Positions 11,985 to 19,963 of a stretch of 29,316 nucleotides of DNA are shown piece after piece (the stretch's first letter is position 1; each line of letters opens with the position of its first letter). Made by a program: the position numbers and the translations under genes. The notes under the pieces are model-generated. The model worked only from the letters and a program-made list of their open reading frames with translations, had not been told where the DNA came from and made no database searches. Source of the DNA: a virus; the IMG/VR virus record IMGVR_UViG_3300035183_001484, positions 1 to 29,316 of that record; one strand, given 5' to 3'.

Positions 11985-12659
11985 ATGACCTTACAAAAAA
12001 TCTTTGACAAAACAAGGAGATTAACAAATACAACTACGACAACATTGACAGATGCAAGGCTTTTAGATTTATCAAACGAAACTTATCTTGACATTCAAAG
12101 AAGGTTGGCACAGGAAGAGATAGAGATTTTCGGGACAATTAAAAAAACTGATTTAGTAGCAAATCAATCAAACTATCAATTGCCAACTGATATGCTGACA
12201 ATTTTGAGAATGGAAGTAAACTATGATGATCCTACGGACAATACGAAATGGGTTAAAGTCAATCAAACTGATTTAGGAAATCTTCCTTTTGAGTTCTACA
12301 ATCTTTTGAAATCTCAATCAAAATCAAGACCTTTGATGGACTTATTCGCTTCACAAATTTTTATTTTTCCACAACCAACAACAAACCAAACAAACGGGAT
12401 AAGACTTTGGTATATCCCTAAACAATCAGAATTTACAACTACATCAGACCAAATACCAGCAATTTTAGATAATTATTGGGAAGTTTTCGCTTATGGAAAT
12501 TCATTTAGATATTTTGAGGAAGTGGGGCATCCTAACGCAAACAGGAAATTAGAATTGTATGAGACTTTTATGGAAAAAATGATTTCAGACCTCAAAACAG
12601 AGGTAATAGAACCTATAAAAACCCAGCAAGTCGATTACTTTAATCAAGGGTTTTTGTGA
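11985..12659 (+). CDS. Head-tail adaptor protein
   Basis: 224 aa with an N-terminal helical core (FDKTRRLTNTTTTTLTDARL then NETYLDIQRRL) and a beta insert (TDMLTILRMEVNYDD, ...IRLWYIPKQ), ending in helices. This layout resembles podovirus adaptors of the P22 gp4 / T7 gp11 type that ring the portal and receive the tail. The region ANRKLELYETFMEKMISDLK is typical of the terminal helix. It lies between the decoration and fibre genes, as expected. The family assignment is by pattern. Confidence 0.6.
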   Translation: MTLQKIFDKTRRLTNTTTTTLTDARLLDLSNETYLDIQRRLAQEEIEIFGTIKKTDLVANQSNYQLPTDMLTILRMEVNYDDPTDNTKWVKVNQTDLGNLPFEFYNLLKSQSKSRPLMDLFASQIFIFPQPTTNQTNGIRLWYIPKQSEFTTTSDQIPAILDNYWEVFAYGNSFRYFEEVGHPNANRKLELYETFMEKMISDLKTEVIEPIKTQQVDYFNQGFL

Positions 12660-12665
12660 TAAAAA

Positions 12666-14045
12666 ATGGCTTATGATCCAGTGAAAAATTTTTGTAGAGT
12701 AAATGTAAATCAAGGCTATGATAGTTCTGCTACTACTATTCAATTGGCTTTAGGAGAGGGAAATAAATTGCCAGACCCCGCAACAGAGGGACAATACAAT
12801 TTGGTATGGTGGAATGCTACCGATTATTCAGACCCAACAGATGACCCATATAAAGAAATCGTTAGAGTATCCTCAAAATCAGGAGACCAAATAACAATCT
12901 CAAGGGGGCAGGAAGGAACAACAGCACAAAACCACAATTTATCAGGAAAATCTTACAAGATGATGCTGACATTGACAAAGAAAACTTATGAGGATTTACA
13001 AACGATTGAGGTTTATAAAGACGCAACATTTATAGGACAAAGAGCAAGATTAAATTTTCAAAACTTTACTGATATAAACGATGATGCAAGCAATCAAAGA
13101 ATAAATCTAAATTTTGCTAACTTGAGAATAGAAGATAGATTTGGAGATGGGAGCGATGGAGACTTAATAATTTCAACAGGAACAACAACTTTAGATTTTC
13201 AAAATCAAAACTTTTTAATTAAAAAATATAAAAATTTATCCATTACTGGAAATGCAACTTTATCTTTTGTTAATCCTCACGATAATGGGAGCGTAGCAAT
13301 CATTTATATTGCTGATACGGCAACAATTACAAGTTCAGTAGTGGCTATAGATTTAAGCGGCGTGGGGGCAAAAGGCGGTGTAGGAGCATCTGCGAGTGGA
13401 TACGATACTTTTCAGATAGGGTGGAATGATTTTTATAAAGCAACCGCTGGGGCAGGAGGAACAACATCCCCAGCAACTGGAGGAACTGGAATAGAGAGTT
13501 TTGTAAATAATAATTTGGGTTTTAGATTTTTGAAAAAATATGTTTTGTCAGTAGGTTCTGGAGGAGGTGCTGGTGCTTCAAATCAATCTGGAGCAACTCA
13601 GGGTGATGGAGGGCGAGGGAGTGGTGGAATTATTCTTTTTGCGAGAAAATTAAGTTTTAATTCTACGATTAATGCAAATGGATTAAACGGAACAAATGCA
13701 TCTGTTCCTTCTGGTGCTTATTATGCTGGCGGTGGCGGAGGAGGCGGTGGTGGTTTTGTTGTTATTTATTCCCAACAAATAATCAATTTGACAGGAACAA
13801 TACAAGCGAAAGGAGGTAATGGAGGCAATGGAGCACAAGGAGACAATACTACTCCTACCCCTACCTATTATGGAGGTGGCGGTGGTGCTTGTGCTGGAAA
13901 TGGGGGAGCAAATGGTTTAAGCATAATTCCTTCTGGTTTTTCATTAACAACCAATGTCTCTGCTGGTTCATCAGGGACAGGCACTAATAGAACTACTGGT
14001 GGTCAGGGAGGCGGAGGAGGATATATTTTGATTACTACGATTTAA
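12666..14045 (+). CDS. Glycine-rich fibre or adhesin protein
   Basis: 459 aa. Residues 1-160 are a beta-rich attachment domain (TIQLALGEGNKLPD, GDQITISRGQEGTTAQNH). From about 160 the chain carries parallel-beta-like strands, and from about 220 it turns into Gly-rich segments separated by hydrophobic beta strands: GGVGASASGYD, a run of nine Gly near residue 355, GGNGGNGAQG and YYGGGGGACAGNGG (about 401). Alternating poly-Gly and beta strands recall the polyglycine adhesin domains of T4-like phage receptor-binding proteins, so receptor binding is the likely job. It starts 7 nt after the adaptor gene's stop. Confidence 0.65.
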   Translation: MAYDPVKNFCRVNVNQGYDSSATTIQLALGEGNKLPDPATEGQYNLVWWNATDYSDPTDDPYKEIVRVSSKSGDQITISRGQEGTTAQNHNLSGKSYKMMLTLTKKTYEDLQTIEVYKDATFIGQRARLNFQNFTDINDDASNQRINLNFANLRIEDRFGDGSDGDLIISTGTTTLDFQNQNFLIKKYKNLSITGNATLSFVNPHDNGSVAIIYIADTATITSSVVAIDLSGVGAKGGVGASASGYDTFQIGWNDFYKATAGAGGTTSPATGGTGIESFVNNNLGFRFLKKYVLSVGSGGGAGASNQSGATQGDGGRGSGGIILFARKLSFNSTINANGLNGTNASVPSGAYYAGGGGGGGGGFVVIYSQQIINLTGTIQAKGGNGGNGAQGDNTTPTPTYYGGGGGACAGNGGANGLSIIPSGFSLTTNVSAGSSGTGTNRTTGGQGGGGGYILITTI

Positions 14046-14049
14046 AACA

Positions 14050-14319
14050 ATGCTTATATCAATTTCAGCACAACCATTAGGAGGAAGTTATAAAGATAGT
14101 TCATTCAGAAAGAATGTTATTACAACTAATTGGATTGAAGAAACAAAACCATCAACGACTTGGCAAGAGGAAGTTTTAAATTGGTGGGATACAATAACAA
14201 CGGAAAATATAGAGAATTTATTAACAGAAGCAAATGACAATTTAATTACAGAACAGCAAACAAACTTGACTTGGTCGGACGATTTAATAAAACCATCAAC
14301 CGTTTGGCAAGATGCCTAA
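14050..14319 (+). CDS. Small Trp/Thr-rich repeat protein
   Basis: 89 aa. It carries an internal duplication with Trp-Glu/Asp-rich units: NWIEETKPSTTWQEE near residues 33-47 and LTWSDDLIKPSTVWQDA at the end. Such KPSTxW repeats are a pattern I recall from phage tail-tip proteins, but the function is not known. Its 3' end overlaps the next start by 8 nt. Its position in the fibre cluster suggests a structural or trimer-forming linker. Confidence 0.6.
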   Translation: MLISISAQPLGGSYKDSSFRKNVITTNWIEETKPSTTWQEEVLNWWDTITTENIENLLTEANDNLITEQQTNLTWSDDLIKPSTVWQDA

Positions 14320-14920
14320 AATATCACAATTACAATCATATACAAACCCACAGGATAGTGATATTCAGCCAATTGTAGATACGACAAATACAACAACCAA
14401 GAAAATTACTTGGAGTTCCATTAAATCTGCCTTAAAAGGTTATTTTGATACTTTATATGGAAATGTTTTTGGCCCAGCATCTTCGGGAAACAATAACATT
14501 GTTTTATTCAATGGCACAACGGGAAAGGTTATAAAAGATAGCGGGAAATCATTGCCAACGGGAAATATAATAGGAGATACAGATATTCAAACTCTTTCAA
14601 ATAAAAGAATTTTCCCACGGCAATCAACAGCAACTTCTCCAACCTCAATTACTCCCGATAAATCTCAATTTGATGAGTATTATGTGACCGCTTTGGCAAA
14701 TGCGATAACAATTAATAATGAAGCAACTCCTTCTGTGGGAGATATTTTTATAATTTACATAACTGATAACGGAACAGCACAAACAATATCTTGGGGAACT
14801 CATTATGTTGGTTTAGGATTATCACTGCCAACTTCTACAACTGCTAATAAAACAATGGAAATTATTATCAAGTATGTTGGGTCGGCAAAATCATTAGTTA
14901 GTTATACAAATCAAGTATAA
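14312..14920 (+). CDS. Small tail-fibre protein
   Basis: 202 aa. The N-terminal stretch (SQLQSYTNPQDSDIQPIVDT, then KKITWSSIKSALKGYFDTLY) is a motif commonly seen at the head of phage fibre proteins; next comes a short coil with a FNGTTGKVIKDSG-type repeat, and the C-terminal half is a beta sandwich-like domain (AITINNEATPSVGDIFIIYI). Its stop overlaps the next gene's start (TAATG). Host-receptor or fibre assembly role inferred. Confidence 0.65.
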   Translation: MPKISQLQSYTNPQDSDIQPIVDTTNTTTKKITWSSIKSALKGYFDTLYGNVFGPASSGNNNIVLFNGTTGKVIKDSGKSLPTGNIIGDTDIQTLSNKRIFPRQSTATSPTSITPDKSQFDEYYVTALANAITINNEATPSVGDIFIIYITDNGTAQTISWGTHYVGLGLSLPTSTTANKTMEIIIKYVGSAKSLVSYTNQV

Positions 14921-15945
14921 TGTGGCTGACTGGTTGGAATTACAGGAAAAAAGTAACAATATCAGGAAGTTCTGGTGCTGGAACAAATTATCAGGTTTTA
15001 TTGAAAGTTGGTGAAAGTTCAGGATCAACAGGAGCAGATTTTCATTTAGAAGGATTAGCAGATGCTTTCCCTTCTGGAAAAAACCAATCAGGAGATTTAC
15101 GGCTAACATCAAGCGATGGTTCAACATTATTGGATTTTTGGGTAGAAAAAGTCACGGGAACAGCACCAAACAGGATTGCTTATGTTTGGGCTAAAGTTTT
15201 GGAGGATTTGGGAACTAACAAGGATATTTATTCTTATTTTGGTGGAGGGGCGAGTGCTCCAAATGTAAGCAACATTAAAAATACATTCTTGGTTGGAGAT
15301 GATTTTGATGATAATTCAATAGATACAAACATTTGGACTGAAACAGACCCCACCAACAGGATTACAGAAACGAATAGCAGGCTTGAAATGTATAATCCTC
15401 ACACAACAAATGAAAGCGAATATGGAAGATTTCTAAAATCTTTAACTAGTGTTAATGCGAATATTTTTGAAATAGTTGGATTTATAGATTGGACTAATCC
15501 AACAACAAATGAAGCTTTGGGTGGTATTTACGCTTATTTTTCAAATGGTAATGTGGTTAGATTAATTTGTAGGTCTTCGACATCTGGGTCATTAAGGGTT
15601 TCTATCGTTCAGGGAGGAACAAGTGTTTATAATTTTGAATCATCTATTTCCAAAGGAAGATTGGTAAAAATAACTTATAATTTCTCAAATAACGAAATAA
15701 AGGCTTTCTATGATAATAATGGAACTTGGACGCAGTTAGGAACAACACAGACTTTTAACCTTGGAACTACTGGATATGTTTATTTGACATCATTTGATTT
15801 AACTACTTTTGATGGTGCTAATACAATTATCATAGACGATATAAGGGCAAGGAAAATTGTTTCCCCCGAACCATCGTTTTCAAGCGCAGGACCATTGGAA
15901 GTATTTACTGGAACTCGTCGCAGATTATTGCTTTCAACCTACTGA
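14920..15945 (+). CDS. DUF2341/lectin-like tail protein
   Basis: 341 aa. The N-terminal WLTGWNYRKKVTISGSSGAG and the following beta-rich 110 residues match DUF2341, a predicted beta-sandwich often found in surface-binding proteins. The rest (about 125-325, with DDFDDNSIDTNIW) resembles a concanavalin-like lectin or glucanase fold (FYDNNGTWTQLGTTQTFNLG, then IIIDDIRARKI). Carbohydrate or surface binding is the probable role; no catalytic residue pair is evident. It overlaps both neighbours by one base. Confidence 0.65.
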   Translation: MWLTGWNYRKKVTISGSSGAGTNYQVLLKVGESSGSTGADFHLEGLADAFPSGKNQSGDLRLTSSDGSTLLDFWVEKVTGTAPNRIAYVWAKVLEDLGTNKDIYSYFGGGASAPNVSNIKNTFLVGDDFDDNSIDTNIWTETDPTNRITETNSRLEMYNPHTTNESEYGRFLKSLTSVNANIFEIVGFIDWTNPTTNEALGGIYAYFSNGNVVRLICRSSTSGSLRVSIVQGGTSVYNFESSISKGRLVKITYNFSNNEIKAFYDNNGTWTQLGTTQTFNLGTTGYVYLTSFDLTTFDGANTIIIDDIRARKIVSPEPSFSSAGPLEVFTGTRRRLLLSTY

Positions 15946-16205
15946 TGGAACAGGAACTTATCAAATTAGGCTTACAAGGTGGAGTGGCAATATCAACTTT
16001 AGTGGCTTTATATTTTTTCTTATCAAAGGTTGCTGAAATTGTAAAAAATAGAAATGGAGGAGATTTAAGTAAGAAAATTCAAGAAATTGAAGAAAATCAT
16101 TTGAAATCATTGGAGAAAAGGATAGAAAGATTGGAAGATATTATTATTGAATTATCAGAAAGAGTTAGTAAATTGGAAGCAAAAATTAATGGAAAACAAA
16201 CATAA
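15945..16205 (+). CDS. Holin-like membrane/coiled-coil protein
   Basis: 86 aa with one N-terminal transmembrane helix (about 8-27, GLQGGVAISTLVALYFFLSK) and a strong C-terminal coiled coil (EKRIERLEDIIIELSERVSK). This one-TM plus coiled-coil plan is shared by BhlA/XhlA-type holin-associated proteins. It overlaps the preceding gene (TGATG) and lies in the tail region far from the lysin at 28345. A holin role is plausible; a structural membrane-contact role is possible. Confidence 0.55.
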   Translation: MEQELIKLGLQGGVAISTLVALYFFLSKVAEIVKNRNGGDLSKKIQEIEENHLKSLEKRIERLEDIIIELSERVSKLEAKINGKQT

Positions 16206-16207
16206 CA

Positions 16208-16525
16208 ATGGCAGAGGAAATAAAACAAAAAACAACATTAGATGAAGTTAAACAGAGAGGAGGACTTGCTTTTCCTTTGGATTATGAGGATTTATCAGTT
16301 TTAGACAGCACTTATATTGGAGCTTATATAGTGACATTATCAAGTGGTTCAGCAGTTATTTATGACCCAAGAGTGAAAACAACATCGGTGGTAATAGCAA
16401 CGCACAGAGATTTTACAGGAGTAAATGTTGGACTTTTGAAGGCATATACTGATAATGGAGTAATTTATGTTCAATCTACTACCACAGATGATAATAGTCA
16501 GATTAACTGCCTTGTAAAATACTGA
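16208..16525 (+). CDS. Hypothetical beta-rich protein
   Basis: 105 aa. The N-terminal stretch is charged, the rest a series of short beta strands (GAYIVTLSSGSAVIYDPRV, GVIYVQSTTTDDNSQINCLV). It resembles small virion-associated beta barrels; no family is recognised. It starts 2 nt past the holin-like gene stop and its own stop overlaps the next start (TGATG), indicating coupled translation within the tail operon. A structural role is inferred from context. Confidence 0.55.
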   Translation: MAEEIKQKTTLDEVKQRGGLAFPLDYEDLSVLDSTYIGAYIVTLSSGSAVIYDPRVKTTSVVIATHRDFTGVNVGLLKAYTDNGVIYVQSTTTDDNSQINCLVKY

Positions 16526-18084
16526 TGCCAAAATCAAGGAAAAAAACAACAAAATCAGAGTTCGGAATATTAGTTTTAGATAATTTTAGTAAATCAAGTT
16601 TTGTGAAAAGAGAAGTTTCTTTTGACAGCGATTTATTACACAGATTAGTTTTATCACCAACTTATCTTTTTAAATTTGCGGATAATTCTTCCTTTCTTGA
16701 TTATGGAGATAAGCCTTATCCTCTTTTATCTCATTTGCCATCAACAACAATCAATCTAACAACAGGAAGCGGATATCCAACAGCCTATATGACACCATCT
16801 AATGCCAACGACAGCAGGATAATTTACATTGCCACTTCAACGGGAAAGGTTTATGCCTTGTCACAAACAGCAATAGCAAGAGACTTCGGACAGCCAGCAA
16901 CATTGACAACTTCACAAAACGAAACAACATTAGCAAAATTTATTGGTAAAATTTTCTTTATAAATCCATCGCAGACAAACATTTATTCAATTTCAGAAAC
17001 ATCAACAGGAACAACTTGGGATACCACAAGCGGTTTTGTTTCTCCAAAATTTGGTTTAACTTTCAATGTTTATTTCTATGTGGCAGACAAATCGGCAAGC
17101 GGAAATGCTTACAGAAATTTGATAAAAGTTTATAATACTTCTCTTTCGCAAATAGGAAGTTTAGACATCGGGCAAAACAAGGACATTCAGGACATTGTCA
17201 ATAACAACAATAGGTTTTTAATGGTAATTGCTAACGATGCTAATGTTTTCACAGAGCAGTATATGTTTTTATGGGACGGCTCTTATCAAAACAGACCATT
17301 CCACATTATCAGATTGCCAGGGATTTATTCAGGAAGTATAGTTTATGGCGGAGCATTCTTTATTTTTGTAAGATATGGGAATTCAACTTATATTTATGAA
17401 CTTGCTGGTTATGCCTTGAGATTGATTGATATTTTACCAAACATAGTAATCAACGAAACATTTCTGCCACAATATAGGATAACTTCCTATGGAAACTTCA
17501 TAATCTTTCCTGCGGTGATAAAAGATTTAAATATCAATTGTTTAATCCTTTATAACATCTTTGAGAAAGAAACAATGGCTTTGTATGCTTCAGACTTAAC
17601 AACCACAATTTACGGGGTTTGGAGCGTGTTAGACCTTGCAAAAAACTTCAGAGTGTTTTATAATTCAAGTGAAGCAGATAAAATTTATCATAGGCTGGTT
17701 TTGCCGAATGAGGGAATGAACTCTTATGAAACAAATCAGGGAACAAATAGTTTTTCGCAGATATCAGTGCCAAGTTATTACAGCAACATCATCAATTTTT
17801 TCAAAAGAATTATGATAAATAGGGTAGATGTTTTTTATGGCAACAAGCCAACGGGGACAAATAAAATTGACATTCTTTTAAGAGCCATAGATGAATACCA
17901 AGGACAAACAACATTTAATGAACAAACGCTTACGATTGATAGCAATAAGATGGACAATTATCACATTTTTGATGCTATTGGGCTTATTGGCAATAGACTT
18001 GAAATCAAGGCTTCCATTAACACAGATGGTTCTTTCAGGGGGGGACTTAAACGGGTCATCATTTACTACTCACCACTTACATAA
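16525..18084 (+). CDS. Nozzle-like (beta-propeller) tail protein
   Basis: 519 aa, nearly all beta strands with Tyr/Phe/Ile-rich repeats of roughly 45-60 residues (RIIYIATSTGKVYALSQTAI, GKIFFINPSQTNIYSISET, RFLMVIANDANVF, GAFFIFVRYGNSTYIYELAG), as in beta-propellers. A protein of this kind after the adaptor in podoviruses forms the tail nozzle (T7 gp12/P22 gp10 type). Its start overlaps the previous stop (TGATG). The assignment is by fold-type and location; no sequence-specific motif was recognised. Confidence 0.5.
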   Translation: MPKSRKKTTKSEFGILVLDNFSKSSFVKREVSFDSDLLHRLVLSPTYLFKFADNSSFLDYGDKPYPLLSHLPSTTINLTTGSGYPTAYMTPSNANDSRIIYIATSTGKVYALSQTAIARDFGQPATLTTSQNETTLAKFIGKIFFINPSQTNIYSISETSTGTTWDTTSGFVSPKFGLTFNVYFYVADKSASGNAYRNLIKVYNTSLSQIGSLDIGQNKDIQDIVNNNNRFLMVIANDANVFTEQYMFLWDGSYQNRPFHIIRLPGIYSGSIVYGGAFFIFVRYGNSTYIYELAGYALRLIDILPNIVINETFLPQYRITSYGNFIIFPAVIKDLNINCLILYNIFEKETMALYASDLTTTIYGVWSVLDLAKNFRVFYNSSEADKIYHRLVLPNEGMNSYETNQGTNSFSQISVPSYYSNIINFFKRIMINRVDVFYGNKPTGTNKIDILLRAIDEYQGQTTFNEQTLTIDSNKMDNYHIFDAIGLIGNRLEIKASINTDGSFRGGLKRVIIYYSPLT

Positions 18085-18085
18085 A

Positions 18086-19960
18086 ATGCCACAAATACAA
18101 TCAAAAATACAACCAACTATAAGAACGCAGCCAACTACTACAACGCCGCCAGCTAAAGGAGCTACTCCTGTAACATCACAGCAGGGAATTTTAGGAACTT
18201 TACAAAATACACTATTAGGATTTTTCAAGGGTATTTATAATTTTTTGACATCGTATGCTTCTAAATCTCAAACTGCTTCTTTTTTTGATGTTCAAAAATT
18301 TGGCACAGGAACTACTCCAACACAGCCAAAAACAGAAAAAACAACGCCAACTGGAGTTTTTAGTCCAATAGCTGGCAAACAATTTTCCCCCAAAATTGTG
18401 CCAATTATTTCTTCTGTAGAGGAACAATTAAAAAATAAACCTTATCCAACTCAACAATTCACCCCATTGACACCTGAAAGAAAACAGCAAATATTGGAGG
18501 ATATGCAGCACGAACAGGCGGTTCAGGCGGCAAGAACGGGAAGGGAGATTATGTCAAAGGTTCAAAAAACGGGGGAAGCAGTCTTGAAACAAATAGAAAA
18601 AACATTTCCTTCTATAACCACAAAAGGTGCAACAGGAAAACCATTAGTGGAAACAATTTCAGGAGAAACTTCTTCTGAAAATTTAATAACTAATCTTTCA
18701 CAATCGCCATTTGCTCAAGATGTTCAGAATTTAACAACTCCTCCACAAACAACAACGCAAACAATTTCTAATGTTCCGCAGGGAGCAGATGTTGAGATTT
18801 TTAGAGATCCATTAGGAGGTTCAACTCCATTTTTTGGTTATGTTATCAAGACAGGAGATACATTAACAAAAATCGCAAGGGATTTCGGGGTTTCCGTTGA
18901 GGACATTTTAAGACTTAATAAAGACAAAACAGATGCTATAAAGAATGTCACAGGAAGACCATTGGGAGACATTATTATTGCTGGAAAAGAAATAAGAATA
19001 CCTGTAGTTCAAAAAGATATCAAACAGCCACCATTATTAGGACAAAAAGTTTCTTCAACAGACGAGATAAACCAAAAAGCAAAAGAAAGTTTGCAAACTC
19101 CACAGACAACCATAGACGAGAACAAACTAAATCAACTTATTTTAGAAAAGACAGGGATAGATATTTCAAAGATTGATACTGCTATTAACAAATTGAACCA
19201 ATTGAACGATCCTAACTTTTATGCTAATCAATACAATCAATTACTTGAAAAGACTGGAATTTCAAAAGATATACAAGCGTTAGCAGACATAAGAAGTATT
19301 ATGGAAAGGACAAAGCAAGATGTTTTAGAAGAAGCAGCAAAAGTCGGAGGGTTGGTGACAGAAAGCCAAATTGCTGAAGTTGTTAATTTTAGACACGGGA
19401 TACTAAAAGCACAATATCAAGCACTCGCTGATGCTATTGAAGCAAAAGAACGAATGGTTGACAACATAATGAAATATACCGCTATGGATAGAAAAACCAT
19501 TGCTGATTTATTAGAAAGTCAATTAAATCTTGAAAAATGGAAAGCAGAATTGGCGATGAACGCTGTTAAATGGGATTTTAATGCTCAAAAAGAATTAAGA
19601 CATACAAATCTTAAAAAACTTGAGAATTATGCCGATGCTGGGGAATTACATACTGCTTCGGCAGATTATCTTTACAACTTTGTCAATCCAGAAAGTCCAA
19701 TGTATGCTGGAATTGATGCTAATGAGTTGAAGTTTTACATTAGAATGTCGCAAGAAAAAGCAAGGCAAAGAGAATTAGACGCAACAAGAACAAAACAATT
19801 GATACAGAATACATTAGAAGAAATGCAGACAAGAAGGGCAAAAGAAGCAAGGGCTTTGGCTAAAGAAGAAAGGGAAAAGGAATTACATCCATTAGGAAAG
19901 AGAAAATTAGAAAAATTGACCGAAGAAGGTGATGATACATTAAATCCTGAAAACTTCTAA
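18086..19960 (+). CDS. LysM-containing internal or tail protein
   Basis: 624 aa from the ATG at 18086, 1 nt after the preceding stop; the same frame opens earlier at 17891 but would overlap the nozzle gene by about 190 nt. The N-terminal 120 residues are Thr/Pro/Gln-rich and likely disordered. Residues about 251-300 contain a LysM domain (YVIKTGDTLTKIARDFGVSV, EDILRLN, IAGKEIRIP), which binds peptidoglycan. The rest is long helical and coiled-coil regions. This fits a virion protein that engages the cell wall during DNA ejection. No catalytic domain is visible. Confidence 0.65.
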   Translation: MPQIQSKIQPTIRTQPTTTTPPAKGATPVTSQQGILGTLQNTLLGFFKGIYNFLTSYASKSQTASFFDVQKFGTGTTPTQPKTEKTTPTGVFSPIAGKQFSPKIVPIISSVEEQLKNKPYPTQQFTPLTPERKQQILEDMQHEQAVQAARTGREIMSKVQKTGEAVLKQIEKTFPSITTKGATGKPLVETISGETSSENLITNLSQSPFAQDVQNLTTPPQTTTQTISNVPQGADVEIFRDPLGGSTPFFGYVIKTGDTLTKIARDFGVSVEDILRLNKDKTDAIKNVTGRPLGDIIIAGKEIRIPVVQKDIKQPPLLGQKVSSTDEINQKAKESLQTPQTTIDENKLNQLILEKTGIDISKIDTAINKLNQLNDPNFYANQYNQLLEKTGISKDIQALADIRSIMERTKQDVLEEAAKVGGLVTESQIAEVVNFRHGILKAQYQALADAIEAKERMVDNIMKYTAMDRKTIADLLESQLNLEKWKAELAMNAVKWDFNAQKELRHTNLKKLENYADAGELHTASADYLYNFVNPESPMYAGIDANELKFYIRMSQEKARQRELDATRTKQLIQNTLEEMQTRRAKEARALAKEEREKELHPLGKRKLEKLTEEGDDTLNPENF

Positions 19961-19963
19961 TCA

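Noticed and set aside
17891-18085. Earlier start for the LysM protein
   Set aside because: It would overlap the nozzle-like gene by about 190 nt; the ATG at 18086 lies 1 nt past that gene's stop.
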